NCBI GenBank assembly: GCA_009192285.1
Contig: WBVU01000008.1
Span: 2,180,370 to 2,244,369, forward strand
DNA from: Morchella semilibera
Taxonomy: Eukaryota > Ascomycota > Pezizomycetes > Pezizales > Morchellaceae
Direction of reading: 5' to 3'
Length of the DNA: 64,000 bases
The translations under genes were made by a program, and so were the position numbers. Below the pieces are notes generated by a model. It saw only the letters and a list, made by a program, of their open reading frames with translations, did no database searches and had not been told where the DNA came from. How positions within the stretch are numbered: the stretch's first letter is position 1; each line of letters starts with the position of its first letter. Of this stretch, positions 20,170-32,728 are shown one piece after another.

Positions 20170-22717
20170 CCTCCAACGGTCGTATATATTTGCCTAACAA
20201 TGCCCTCAGTCCTCTATAAACGCCATAAATCGAATCGACCAGCTATGACAGCCGTGCGAGCTAGCTGGTTAATCTAACCCTCTGATATCATGGAGTGGAA
20301 ACAAAATTCCGTAACTGGGTGCGGTCCTTTAAGGATATAAATTAGGATATCGTTCAATTATACTTGTTTAAAGTTGACTAGGTCAGCTCAGTTCTAATGA
20401 TATTTATTTTAGAGACTAAAGTAAGAAATTCCTATCCCGTTTCTTATCCGATAAATTTTCTGCCTATGACTTCCATCTAGGAATATCCGGGCTTAAAATA
20501 ATCAAGAGCACCTGTACTTAGGATGATTCTGAGGGGAATTGTGTGAACTAATTGTTATAACACTTATGCTGTGTTTGCCCCCTGTTACTTTCTATTAGCA
20601 GCTTATTTCAGCTATAAAATCAATGGTAATTGGGATTTACCGAAATTATTTTTAGAGAGTATTACTTTGTTCAGGGCATAGGTATACAATATCCTCTGGA
20701 TTATGGATGGTATCGGTGCCATCGTGCCTAAAGCTTAATTAAATGATAGCCCTGAAAATGTTTTGAAAGTCGGACGAATCACTCACTGACTGGGCGGAAA
20801 TAAACCTTGCCTTGGTACCCGTCATTGTCACTATTTCACAGCTCATATAAAGGCAAAAATTGTTGCCGATAAATCCCAGAAGTTTCAAGGATAGGATATC
20901 TATGAAGCTAAGGGGCCTAGTGTCTCGAATGAAGTTATGAGGGTTAGATATCAATTCCGTAAGTACGTGTAGCTATATATATAACTCTTGATTTGGTTCT
21001 ACAGCCACGGGATAGACATTGTCCAAAAAATACTGGCATGTCCGATACGTGTATGTATCTTGATATCAATCTTATATCATCTTTTCAGTTTGCCCTCAAG
21101 GTTTTCGCTCTGAACTGTAGCAGGATGATTTTATTTAGTGCTTGCCTCATGATAAATAGGAAACCTGCTCAGCCATGGAAACTTTACATACATGTACTTA
21201 CGCCATTATAGATCTCAAGTAGCTTTATGTAGATTTATCTAACTTTGCACAAGATCCTCCATATCCAGTATACAGGCAGTGCGGTGCTATAGTTACGTGT
21301 ATATTTTCGAAGGACTTCCCGTAAGCGGAATAGAGAGTTGATTTTGGGTAGATCAGGTTCCCGTATATAAGTGTCTTGCAATCTCTAAAGATCTAACCGA
21401 CTGTTAATACAAACATGTAGTAAGGATTTTCTCTATGACACCGGATAGAAAAATGTAAGAATATCGATAGTAGTAGACAATAGACACCCTGTTCTATTTG
21501 ATAGAACATCCAATATGTTATGTGCGAAAATGCGTATGCTAACATTATCACTTATGCTTCAGGCCGATCAGTCACTGTTTAAAGAAATTAATAAGTATGT
21601 GGTAAAGACCCAACATTAGGGCACATACACCATATTTCGAGGCTGGTGAAGGCGGGAACTCACATAATGTGTACCATGGTTTGACTATATGCATCAACCC
21701 GTTTACCAGCCCCTGATTTTCTGATAGGTATTACTTAATCATTTAGAGACTCGCTTAGGTTCAGCGGGATCTTTCTAAAGGGAAATCGCCGTCGAGATTC
21801 ACCCGTACAACTAAATTAACGTTAACCTCTGCTCCCAAAGGGTTGGGGGAATGTTTATATCACAACTTAAGCTTCGAGTGCTGAGGACTAAACGCTTGAA
21901 TCTTCTATGTTCGTCTGGCCTTACTAATGGCAGATAGCAAGAACTACTCCTGGTTGACGTGTAACTATTAGCCAAAGTTAACTAATTGAAACCCTGCCTG
22001 GGGCTAAGTACCACAACTCACTCGATTTATGGACGCCCGGGCTCGAATGCTTCATCAATGTATGTAGATGCAAAGGACACTATCCACAATGAGTGTCTAA
22101 AGACCCGTAGAAGCCTGTGGTGACCCAGGTGCCTTTGCATGTGCTACAGCATGTAGTTTGCAATCCATGATATGTAGTTACCTCACATAACAGGCCGAAG
22201 CTGCTTCGTGAAGTTGAGAAACAAGAGTAGATCTGTAAGCTGACTCCTTGAAGGCACCCCAGACTCTCCCGAGTCGGTTCTAGAAAGTCAGCTCTTGTGT
22301 GCCTGGGCCGAGTGATGAGCCTATGAAGCAACAACAGGCACATGTATTGGTGGGTCCTAGCGTCTGCACCCCAGTGACGACACACGACCCCCCGGCAGCT
22401 CACACCCAATCAGAGAAACGCCGTTAACAACCTACCCCGCCAAGCGCCTTCCTCCCCCGAGAGTCTCCTTCATTAGCTAAGCAGCGCGACCCGATTCCCG
22501 AGGTTGAAAGGGATTTGATTTTCCGTGGGCATCGAACAATCACGAGCCCCTCCAAACCTCTTGGAAACGCCGCTCGCCGCTCCCCCCCCTCTTCTTTTTC
22601 CATCCCATCTTCTCTTTCTATTCGCCTCCTAAGGGAACTTATAAGGAATCCCCACATATCCCTGCGGAGTTCAATTGACAACTTCAACTTTATTAGTTCA
22701 CCAACTCCACCTTCATC
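20170..22717. other. Gene-free stretch between MAT region and SDHB
   Basis: About 2.5 kb, AT-rich to 22400 and then richer towards the SDHB promoter, which has pyrimidine-rich blocks at 22580-22640. Open frames are short and lack family features. One TACATGTA lies at about 21189. Nothing else was recognised. Confidence 0.5.
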
Positions 22718-23757
22718 ATGTCCGCCTCAATCCTTTCGCGCACCGCCCTGCGCGCCTCCTCTTCGATCGTCCGTCCCGCCGCCGCCCGCACTCTTGCCTC
22801 CGTAGCAACCTCACAGAGCGCCCCAGCTGAGAAGACGGCCAACATCAAGAAGTTCGAAATCTACCGATGGAACCCTGACACACCCGACAAGAAGCCGTAT
22901 ATGCAGACATACGAGCTCGACCTCAACCAGACCGGACCTATGATATTGGATGCGCTCATTAGGCTGAAGAACGAGGTTGATCCTACATTAACCTTCAGAC
23001 GAAGCTGTAGAGAGGGTATCTGCGGGAGTTGTGCAATGAATATTCAGGGTAGCAACACCCTGGCTTGTCTATGTAAGTTTAACTACAGCCCCCCCCCCCC
23101 CACCCCTGGTCAAAAAGCGAGTGATGGCTGATGGATCTAGGCCGTATCGACACCTCGTCCACCGCCCCCGTCAAGATCTACCCGCTCCCCCACACCTACG
23201 TCGTCAAGGACTTGGTGCCTGATTTGACACATTTCTACAAGCAATACAAGTCTATCAAGCCGTACTTGCAGCGCAAGACCGCCGCTGATGACGGAAAGGA
23301 GAACCGCCAGTCCATTGCTGAACGTAAGAAGCTCGATGGATTGTACGAGTGCATTTTGTGCGCATGCTGCTCTACTTCTTGCCCATCATACTGGTAACTT
23401 CTCTGTTCCTCCCCTTGCTTTCCTTCTGGGTGCTAACAGAACTTCTAGGTGGAATTCATCCGACTACCTCGGGCCCGCCATTCTCCTCCAGTCTTACCGC
23501 TGGATCGCTGACTCAAGAGACGAGTTCAAGGCTGAGAGAAAGATGGCTATGGAGAACGAGATGAGCTTGTACAGATGCCACACTATCATGAACTGCTCCA
23601 AGACTTGTCCTAAGGGTCTAAACCCGGGCCTGGCCATTGCTAACGTAAATACACCCCCCCCCCTCTCCCCACATACACACACACACGCACGCACCCTAGC
23701 ATGCTGGATGCTAATTGTTGTGAACAGATCAAAAAGGAGATGGCGTTCGGTTCATAG
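22718..23757 (+). CDS. SDH2: Succinate dehydrogenase iron-sulfur subunit
   Basis: Subunit B of mitochondrial complex II, carrying electrons from FAD to ubiquinone through three Fe-S clusters. Exons 22718-23072, 23141-23393, 23449-23644 and 23728-23757 total 834 nt (277 residues). An Arg/Ser/Ala-rich presequence ([16 protein letters not shown]) is followed by the 2Fe-2S ferredoxin domain with [11 protein letters not shown], then the C-terminal 4Fe-4S/3Fe-4S domain with [15 protein letters not shown] and [17 protein letters not shown]. All ligand cysteines are present. The last exon encodes only IKKEMAFGS. It is convergent with ATP4 downstream, about 600 bp apart. Confidence 0.97.
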
Positions 23758-24363
23758 GCATGACAATGGGTAGATTTGGTTTTGGCGCTTGGGAGCGACG
23801 GGTGGTAGTGCTGTTTTTCTTCTCCGAATCCGAATGCTACTAAACGCATAGCTCGGGGGTTAAGAGCTTAAAAGACAAAAGGCCCAGGTTTTATTGAAAA
23901 AAAGGGGGGGGCAGGAGGGCTGCGTCTTCCGTGGACTTTTTTTTTTTTTTTCTGTATATGGGTGGACGGATAGGGTAGGATAGCCGGATGCAATAATTCG
24001 GTTAATTTTATGTTTCTTTCCTTCTTTAGAGCAATCGAGTGCGTTTTATACTTGAACCCATTTATTTTTTTTCTTTTTACTACTATATTTGGTTTCCTTC
24101 ACCATTTTGCACTCGTCCGTTTCGTTTCGTTTCACAGCTATCCATGTATTTACCCTAGCGAAAAAAAAGCAATCGAAAAAAAGTCAAAAATATCACAATG
24201 GGAAGTTCTACAGCATAGTCAGATAAAAGAGCCCATTTTGGTTATTTCTTCGCGCAACTTCACATTTCAATACACATGCCTGCTTGCTTATTCTTTACAC
24301 TTAAAAGATTCTATATTCCCACCGGGATGGGTGTCCGAAAAAAAGCTACCCCTACACATACCC
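23758..24363. other. Convergent 3' intergenic region SDH2/ATP4
   Basis: About 600 bp of AT-rich DNA with homopolymers (poly-T at about 23938) between two convergent stop codons; presumably the 3' UTRs of both genes. No other gene seen. Confidence 0.5.
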
Positions 24364-25328
24364 TCAAGCCTTTCCGGCAATGATCCCTATCACATAAAAT
24401 TAGTTACTGCTATCCTACACAAACCCGGGTATGTGACGACAATAACGTACTCTCAACATCAGCGACGCTCTGCTGTAGGATCTGCTGGAGAGTCTTGGGG
24501 TTCTCGAGCTCCCTCTTGACCTTGGCAATCAAGGTCTCGGCGAGCTCCTTCTGCTCGCGCTGCTTCACCTGGGCCTCATAGCGAACCCAGGAGTCAAGGA
24601 CCGACTTGGCCTCAGACACGAAGGTGGTCTTCTGTTCGAGCTCAAAGGCCTTGGCCTCGAGTTGAGCAGTTTCCTATCCCTCCCATCAGCAAATCCGCCC
24701 ATCCAGTGTTTATCCCTCCACCCATATATCCATTGCGTTCCATCCATTGATTGAATTCCTGCCCTCATATATCCCTCCCGGTACGCACCTTGGAAACGGC
24801 GAACAAGTCCCTTGTAACCTCCACAACGGTCCCCATCTGCCCAACGCTCTCAATCCTGTCCTTCACAGCCTGGGTGTGGTCCGCCCTAGCGCTGTTCAAG
24901 ATATCCCTAATCTTGGCGACCTGTGTGTCGGCCCATTCCTTGTAAAGCGGTCCTCCATATTTAGCAATTGCGGTGAAGACACTCAACAAACAAAAGGCAA
25001 CAATAGTCTCCTCGTTGACGACGTAAAGTTCGTTAGAGATAGCCCAGATGCTGACCCCGGCGGCCGATGAGAGAATGGCGGTCTTGGTGATGAGGGAGCT
25101 ACCAGGGAGCGAGTCGAGGAGCGATTGGGCCTTTGACTTTGGGTCCACGGGGGCTGGTGGGGTGGTAGACTGGAAGCGGACGGATGGGGCGGCCATGGCC
25201 AGACGTGGGAGGAGGGAGGTGGTGGGTCGGAGGCGGGCAGCACCTGTGCGGGGTTTGGGGGGTTAATTCTGCTTCCATCGGCGGGGGGGTGCGGGAGAGA
25301 TACCCGAGAGAGATTTGGCCAACCGCAT
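24364..25328 (-). CDS. ATP4: ATP synthase subunit b (subunit 4)
   Basis: Peripheral-stalk subunit b of mitochondrial F1Fo-ATP synthase. Exons 25304-25328, 24789-25243, 24451-24673 and 24364-24386 give 726 nt (241 residues). The first exon encodes MRLAKSLSG, and the next continues the presequence (AARLRPTTSLLPRLAMAAPS). A hydrophobic hairpin (AAGVSIWAISNELYVVNEET, then FCLLSVFTAIAKY) precedes the long charged stalk helix (AKAFELEQKTTFVSEAKSVL). The last intron was set at 64 nt with a CTAAT branch site; the final exon then encodes RIIAGKA after SVADVE, as in relatives. A 36-nt alternative acceptor would end the protein at VER. Confidence 0.95.
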
Positions 25329-26455
25329 AGACATTGTGGATCAGTAACGGGGGGGTGAGACAATTGCTTGTGTTGAGGGGAGATGGCGAGGTTCTTCGCT
25401 ACGGCGATGGTTGATTTTGTTTTTCGGGTGATGAAACGATGTCGGGAATTGTCGCCGCCCGAGAATTATCAAATCAGGCTGGTGGAGGGCTCAGGGTTAG
25501 GGTTGGTGACAGGGGTGAAGAAGTTGACTTGGCTCCGAATATCATTCGGTCGAATGCGCTGAAATGATGGCTCCTGTAATATACGCCGGACGTAACTGGT
25601 TCCACCCAGAAAGACTGTCGTTGAAGTTGCCTATGGTCTATTAAGCCCCTGATCGAGAAAGGTTCACTTGTCTTCAAGTAGGCATGTAAATGATATATAG
25701 AATCGATAAGATATATGTATATTGCAGTGGGGATCCATAGACAGGATCCGACGGAAGGATTTTGAATACTATACCCACAGACCTAAGTTATTTCAGGTTT
25801 ATATATGTGTAGCTTCCTTTTCATCAAGCAAGAGCTTGAGATCCCTCCCCATCAACATCCTAAAATCCCATGATACCGTTTACGACTTCTGAACAAATCT
25901 TGGATGTATGAGGCTTTTCTTTGTGTGATATAGTTCTATCGATTTTTTCGTCTATTTTAAAATTATCCCACTTGAAATGTTCCTGCCCTACCATGGCATC
26001 AACTTGCATATGTTTGTTCAACGAAGGCCACCAAAACATATCTAATTCCCCTCGTCCCAGCAAAAGAGATAACAAGCAGAGAAAGGTGTAGCGGCAGTTG
26101 ATAACCACCAATTAAGAGGAATTCCCCCTTGACGGGGAAAATTAAGAACGAGTAATGATATGTCTGGCCCTAGCTTTTCATTTAGTCTTTATTGTCCCTT
26201 CCGACAGTAACACCGGAGCCAATGATGATGTATCTCATCGGCATGCCCTCAATTCGCACCCGTCTATAAACTTCTGGTGAGCATTGTCCAGGGGAAAGTT
26301 CAAAGCAATAGCTGCTTTCTCTCCCTGTATTCTCTCATTATCAACTCTTGGGTCACTCACCCACCCATAACTCCCACAGGTTCGAATAAATAGTAAAGAA
26401 ATATAAAAAAAATAAAACGTACCGCCCACAGACAAAAACGAGAGGTTAGACTCGA
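25329..26455. other. Intergenic between ATP4 promoter and TFIIE-alpha
   Basis: About 1.1 kb holding the ATP4 promoter and the 3' flank of the TFIIE-alpha gene. Only short, non-descript open frames; no repeat of note. Confidence 0.5.
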
Positions 26456-27987
26456 CTATACATCTTCGAAATCTGCCTCTTCATCCGAGTCATCCTCTTC
26501 CTCCTCTGGCTCTGCCAGCTTTTGTTTCTTCTGCGCCGGCGCAGTTGAGGAATCATCATCCGAATCGTCTGCGCTCTTGGTGCCCCCATTTCCATTCCCA
26601 TTCTTTGAAAAGGCAGCCGCGGCAGTTACCACAGGCGGGGTTGCGGCATTACTATTAACGACGTCTTCGAATGCGTCCTCCTCCTCCTCCTCCTCTTCTT
26701 CCTCGTCGTCATCTTCTTCTTCCTGTTCTTCCGCTTCTTCTTTCGCTTTTTGTGCGGCAAGAGCAGCATAGTATTCCGCAATTGCTGTAGGTTATCAGTA
26801 TAGTTCTAATACAAGTCACGGAGATAAAAAAATCAGTACCATCTGCCTGTACCCCATTCGCCCCCTCCGCTGCGGCTGCCTTCTTCTCTTCCTCTTCCCT
26901 TGATTTTGCAGCAATACCAATCCCATCCAGCGCCCTAGCCTCTTTCTCAGCGGCCTCTTTCGCACCTGCCGTAGTGATAGCCGTAGGGTCAACTGTGGAC
27001 TGAGTATGCCATACCGGCAGTGCGTTCTTCTCGGCCTGCATCTGCTTCTTGGCTTGCTCTGCAGCGAGCTCCGCGGCGGTTTTGTCAGAAGTGGAGGTGA
27101 TGTTGATCTCGAGGGATGTAGTTGCATTAGCACGGGATGTTGATGTTGATTTACCGCTGTTTGTCGGGATCGAAGAGAGCTGGTTCTTGTCGCGGGGGAC
27201 GGGTACAGAGTTTGCAATGGCGGTATCGAAGTCATTCCTAATTCACTGTTAAGAACCTTTATAAAGGCATTAGAAAATGGGAGTATATATAGAGATGCAT
27301 ACGCCGGGACCACCACATCATCAATCATCTTCAACAACTCGATGATCTTCTTCATCTGTTCCATCAGTCTCCCCAAGCGCTCCTGGCTTGTCTTTACTTC
27401 AACACTATCATCATCGTCAACCAGCCCTGTAGAGCACCGGTCACACACAAACATTCCATCGTCGTCCCTGTCCAATGATACTGCATCAAGTACAGAAAAC
27501 CGCTTCTGACAGCGTGGACACACATATCCCTTGGTGTCGGCGTCCTTGTTCATCTTCTTCTCTACTTCCTTCACAACAGCATGCATGCGGAACTTGCACG
27601 CATCTATTGTCCCCCGGAACTCAACGTAGTAGTAGGTACGGTTCACAGGGCGCTGCTGTCCCTCCTTAGTCTCGGGGCGGGTATGTCTACAATCTTCAGC
27701 TACCCTGGAGCCACTCAGAGTCTCAGGGAAACATACACGTTGAGCATTCGGTCCTCCTTTAGCTTTCCGCAAAGCTTATGAAGATCCTTCGTCTGTAGGC
27801 CAAGTAGTCTCGCCAGCTCATCGTCGCGGACTCTACAGAAATCAGTAATTTACTCTTCCGAGCGCCCCCGTAGCTATGTTCAGTGAACATACGCGTTATG
27901 TATCATGAGCGCATCTATAACCAGGATGTGCTTCGTATCGTAGAACGCGCGCGCAACACATTTGACGAGCGATTTCGTGGTCTCCAT
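26456..27987 (-). CDS. TFA1: Transcription initiation factor TFIIE alpha subunit
   Basis: Large subunit of TFIIE, which recruits TFIIH to the RNA polymerase II preinitiation complex. Exons 27893-27987, 27737-27832, 27303-27686, 26840-27237 and 26456-26784 total 1302 nt (433 residues). An N-terminal winged helix (SLVKCVARAFYDTKHILVID then RDDELARLLGLQTKDLHKLC) precedes the C4 zinc ribbon CPRCQKRFSVLD...FVCDRCSTGL. An Ala/Glu-rich linker and a strongly acidic tail (EEEEEEEEDAFED, ending DSDEEADFEDV) follow, usual for the family. The acidic run is encoded by a CTC/TCC-rich microsatellite-like tract near 26680-26730. Confidence 0.95.
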
Positions 27988-29445
27988 TGCGATCGAGTTC
28001 GAATATTGGTTTGTTTAGGTTATGTTGTGTGTGTGGTGAGGATAGATACGTGGGGGAGTCAGGCGAGCGAGTAGACAGGTGACAGCTTCTTTATTTTCCT
28101 TTCTATTTTATTCAGGAGAACGGCGTACGTGATGTTGGATGTATGCCTGACTCGGACTAAGGTATGGTAGGTGTGTATCTGTGTCGAGTCATGAGGCTCT
28201 GTTGGTTGTTACGGGTGTCCGCGTCCCTGGGCCCGGAAAAAAGAAATGACGAATAAGGACCTCCAGGTTCTGGATCTGTGTTGTGATTTTCTAGCCCTCA
28301 AACGGGGGGAGATCCCTGTCTGCATATGTATGTAGGCACATTCTATGATGTGGAAGCCTCGAATGAAGGGGCAGGTGCAAGGGGTGGCTAGATTTAGGCT
28401 TTTGTTTGTGTCAAAATGTTCGTTTCCTTTGTATGTGAGATCGATCGCGAGTAACTTTGACAGTTCATTGTAGCGATTTAGCAATTTGCGTTAATCGCAC
28501 AACGCGGGCTGCCTCTACGCATACTTACTTGTACTTTGCTGTCCGCAGCCCGGTTGTCAAACAGCACACTGTGCTGGTCAAGTAATTATGATGTATGTTT
28601 ATTCCATCGTCGATATACATGTAGATGGAACTTTGGCTGTGGGTCCTTGGCAGATCGGTGGATACACGTGTGAAAAAGTGACACCGAGTGATACTTTGTG
28701 AATGATAGATCGCTCCTGGCCGATAAAAAGAATAAACACTAATATAAAGATAACCAATCGCTGATGATGAGAGAAGAAGACTACCAATCAGACCAGATAA
28801 ACATTAAGCTTTTATTGGAATTCTTTCAAAACTACACTATCCCCCCCTCTCATGTCGTAACTTAGGTGACACTGCGTCGTACGTGATTACTTCTAAGAAG
28901 AAAGGAAATGAAAATCCTACGGCGATACTCTCAATGCCAACAATCGTGGTCAATTCCAAGTAAGACCAGGCTTAAAAGAACAAAAGAATTCCTAGAAATG
29001 TTGTGACAATAAAAGTGATACTTGAGATAAAGTCCTGACAGCACAAAAACTCCAACAGCGGCAAGATTCAATTTTTGGGAAAAGAAAAGGGAGTAAAAAA
29101 AACCTATAAAATACTAAAAAAGATTTTTAGAGTAAAACTACAAGGGCGGCAAAGGTTAAAGTGAAAAAATAATGACGAAAAGCAATACGGAAAAAGAAAA
29201 GAAAAAAAAAGAGAAGAAAAAAAAACCTCCCGGCCCTAGAGAAACCCTTCGTTTTCAATCAAGATAGTTCTGTAAATCCTTCATAAGACAAAGGAAATGT
29301 GAGTATAAAAGGGATAGGAGAAAAGAAATCCCCTAAGTACAAATGAGAAACACCTAGTGTAGATGATTGTCGGATTCTTAGCCTTAGTCTCTGATTCCGC
29401 TGGTCGTTTGGTAACTTTCATGAGTGGTATCAAATAGTAAGACAT
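27988..29445. other. Gene-free stretch
   Basis: About 1.45 kb with A/T homopolymers (29160-29230) and a GAGTGATA-type motif at about 28685. It includes the 5' side of TFIIE-alpha and the 3' side of the RNA-binding protein gene. No supported gene. Confidence 0.5.
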
Positions 29446-30889
29446 TTACTCATTTCGAGGCCTTTTATTAGGGTGAGGATTGTGGGAGTCCCACTGTCCT
29501 TGATTTCCCCCCTGAGGCCCCCCAGGGAAAAACGCCGGGTTAAAATGCGGCGCCGGAAAGCCACCAGGTCCTGCTGTAGTTGGATAGGTGGTAAGTGAAC
29601 GCGCACCGGTTTGGAATCCTTGACTGTTATACATACCCATACCGGTGGGGTTGAAGCCGCCCATTCCCATTGGATTGAACATCGCGCCCATGTCCCCGCC
29701 TCCCATCTGACCACCCATGGCTCCGCCCATCCCGCCCATGTTGTTTCCCATCCCCATACCACCGCCCATGTTACCACCCATGCCAGGCATTCCTCCTGCC
29801 ATCATACCGTTAGGCCCCATACCACGACCACGCATACCACCTGTACCTCTCATTTGGTTCATGCCGCCACGAGGAGGAAAGTTACCCCCCTGAAAGTTTC
29901 CGCTTCCGAACTGCTGCATCGGCATTCCCTGTGCACCGAAGCCAGTCATTGGGGCTTGGAACCCTTGCTGCGGTGAGCCTTGAGGAGCTCCAACAGGTCC
30001 ACCGAAACCACCACCGCCGCGATTGCCCATAAACCCACCACCTCCCATGTTTCCACGGGCACCTCCGAATCCTCCACGATTAGCACCTCTAAAGTTTCCA
30101 CCACCCCCTGCGTTCATACCACCACCTGTATTCATGTTGACTGGAGGCATATTGGGAGGTGCGGAATGTCCTGAACGATCATTACCAGCGCCGCTACTGC
30201 CATTCCCTCCCCTACCACCTTGGAACCCATCACGGGGCCTATCACGTTGAGGAGCATCTTTAGGTAAAGTGCGGAATGGATTCACAGCGGGATTTGTGTA
30301 TGATACAGTATGACGCTTGCCCATATAAGCGGGCTGATTGCCACCAGCCTCGATTTTGAGCTTGACAGCGGCCGCTGCCTGTGGTGAAGTAAACTCGACA
30401 AATGCAACCCTAAAGAATAGACCAATATTAGTATGATGATTCGGAGGCTTTCTAAATTATAACATACCCTTTAGACTTTCCGTTCACTTTATGCTCGCTA
30501 AAAGTGATGTCCTTGAGCTCCTCCTCACAACCACATTGGTTAACCCAGCCGCGAATGTCATCATCAGTAGTCCACCAGTGCAAGTCAGCGATATACAAAG
30601 CACTGGTTGCAGTTGGATCATATGGCCTATCATCTGGGACCTTTCTCTTCTGCTTCTGCTGGGTATTATCCTCTTCTTTCACGTTATTTGAATTACCGGA
30701 GTTGTCACCATCACCAGCGGCAGAGCCCATGTTCGTATCCTCACCAACGGGCTCAGTTTTAACTTCGGTGGAATCGCCCTGGTTACCAGGATCATCAAGC
30801 AACAGCTCATCGTCCTCTTTTTTGAACGCTGTAGTGGGTTCATCGGGGTTCAGGTCTCCGTAAATATCGATGTCGAAGTCGTCAGCCAT
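29446..30889 (-). CDS. RRM protein resembling cleavage factor I subunit CPSF6
   Basis: RNA-binding protein, probably nuclear and acting in mRNA 3'-end processing. Exons 30468-30889 and 29446-30409 give 461 residues. The N-terminus is acidic (MADDFDIDIYGDL). The RRM begins TSALYIADLHWWTTDDDIRG (RNP2-like LYIADL) and continues with KSKG/VAFVEFTSPQAA (RNP1) across the intron. The C-terminal half is Gly/Met/Asn-rich with GGF and GMGG repeats (e.g. GGNMGGGMGMGNNMGG), a low-complexity domain, and ends NPHPNKRPRNE. The motif LYIADLHWWTTD is typical of CPSF6/CFIm68. Orthology is inferred from the RRM only. Confidence 0.8.
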
Positions 30890-32728
30890 CTTGATATAGG
30901 TGAATTCACAATATATGGACTGTTTTGTTTCTTTAGGTGATTTTCTCTGCTTCCAAATTTCTCTTTTCTTGCTCTGTCAAGGAACAAGTTACAGGAGGGT
31001 CTGTACAATTCATCTCGTAAATCAGCTTCCAAGAAGATACTGCAAGGCGAAATAGGCAGTTTAAACACAGAAAAGAAAACAACGCGTAAGAATGAAGACA
31101 AAGTCTAGCAAAGCAGAGCGAGCAAAGAACAGGGGAGCAAGAGGAAGGCCGAACGCCAGAAACAAAAGCAAAATCTCGCTGTCAAAATCCACGCCCGGAC
31201 TGGGTTCACCGCAACCCAAGCCTATACAGAACAAAAAGGGTGGTGATACGTACACTGCCGAAAGTGTGAATACTAGCTCTCTTCTCTCACTCTCACTCTC
31301 TCACTCTCTCTCTCGTAGCACAGGATAGTCTTTCTTTGCTCACTCGCTTGCTTGTTACACCAAGAAATGATCTTTATATCCCCAGCAAAAATGATTGTTT
31401 TTCCTCACAGGCGAGGATACAAGACTTGTCAGTTCGGCACAGCGATAACAAGAGAAAAAGAAATAGAATGTCGTCTCAGTTCAAAAACAGAAGAGAAACA
31501 ATTTGTAGCCCACAATAAGACCACAATAACTCGATGATGCGAGTCTTCAGCAGGGAAGGCTGGTGAAGCTGGAGTGAGTCGCGTCTTCCTAGATTGATTG
31601 ATGGAGATATCGAGTGGTTTAGATTAGGGGAGGGGTGTGGATGAAGAGGAACCTTGAGAGGAGGAGGGGGGCAAGGAGTGGATGAGTAGACGGGAAAGGA
31701 GGTTGAAATGGGAGTACGCGAGCAAAGGGACGCACGCAGCTGGAGTGAACGGGTGAAGGAGGGTGACGAAGATCCGGGTTTGACCAGGCTGGGAAAGCTA
31801 TGCACCCTAAACCCTTCTTGGTACGTTTTGCCCGCCACCGACTGTGTCACCACACAAACAGCATCCAAAAAAAGCCATAGAAGTTGGCTTTATTTGTATG
31901 ATGCGTACTCCTCTAGGTACTTCCATTGAATTATTATCGCTCCCTGCATGCATGGAAGAAAACAGTATAATACAAGTTTGTTGTTTTCATGCGATGGCAT
32001 GACAGAAACTCTAAATGATTACTTGCCGATAAGCTTTAAGGCTATCATTTTCAAACCAGGAGCTGCCTACATATATGTAGGTACCTACATGATATGTTTT
32101 CGGGGGTTTCGTCATGTGCAGTACTCTTATAGGTGTTGGAATCTCAAGACCATCTCTTGAAAGATTTAATGTAATATTACAAGTGATCTTGAGTTTATGC
32201 CAATAAGATCATGAGCTCTCAATTACAATCACAATGTGCGCAAGAAATGGAGCTACTTCATGCCCATAAGACGTACATGACCGGTGATCCTGGGAGCTTA
32301 TCACGAACATAGAGCGCGTCCGTCGTAACAAGCAGTTCCCAGGATGCCTCATCTGATCTATCTTTGATATCTCCATGGATTATCGCTTAGTGGTTGACCA
32401 GAGAAAACGCCCCACAAAACTTGTTCCTGCTGGCGCATTTGTCTCAGAAACACACTGCCAAGATGCGGTAAGCTAGGCACCCTATTTAAAGAGATTGACT
32501 AGATTCTTATTCTTTTCGAAGAACGCATGGGCATAAAATACGCTTACCGAAACCCAAGGCTTTAAATATTTAAAATCCGAAAAAAACGTATTTACTAAGA
32601 GACACCCCCAAGTATCATGACCAAATGGTATTGCTAAGATTCTAAGATGATCTACATTGGTGGTTTCTTTCATCTGCCACCGCGTTGTGACTGAAGTGTG
32701 GATTTATTACCCTACCCGCACGAATGAG
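30890..32728. other. Intergenic with CT-repeat promoter tract
   Basis: About 1.8 kb between the RRM-gene promoter and the end of COX13. A CT microsatellite (CTCTCACTCTCACTCTCTCA, about 31287-31318) marks a probable promoter or 5' UTR of the RRM gene. No further gene was supported. Confidence 0.5.

Noticed and set aside
21750-21776. GCTTAGGTTCAGCGGG resembles the ITS2/LSU rDNA boundary on the minus strand
   Set aside because: Only about 16 nt match; no 5.8S or LSU sequence flanks it, so chance or a tiny relic is more likely.
29611-29976. Plus-strand His/Thr-rich open frame inside the RRM gene
   Set aside because: It is the antisense shadow of the Gly/Met-rich repeat coding region.
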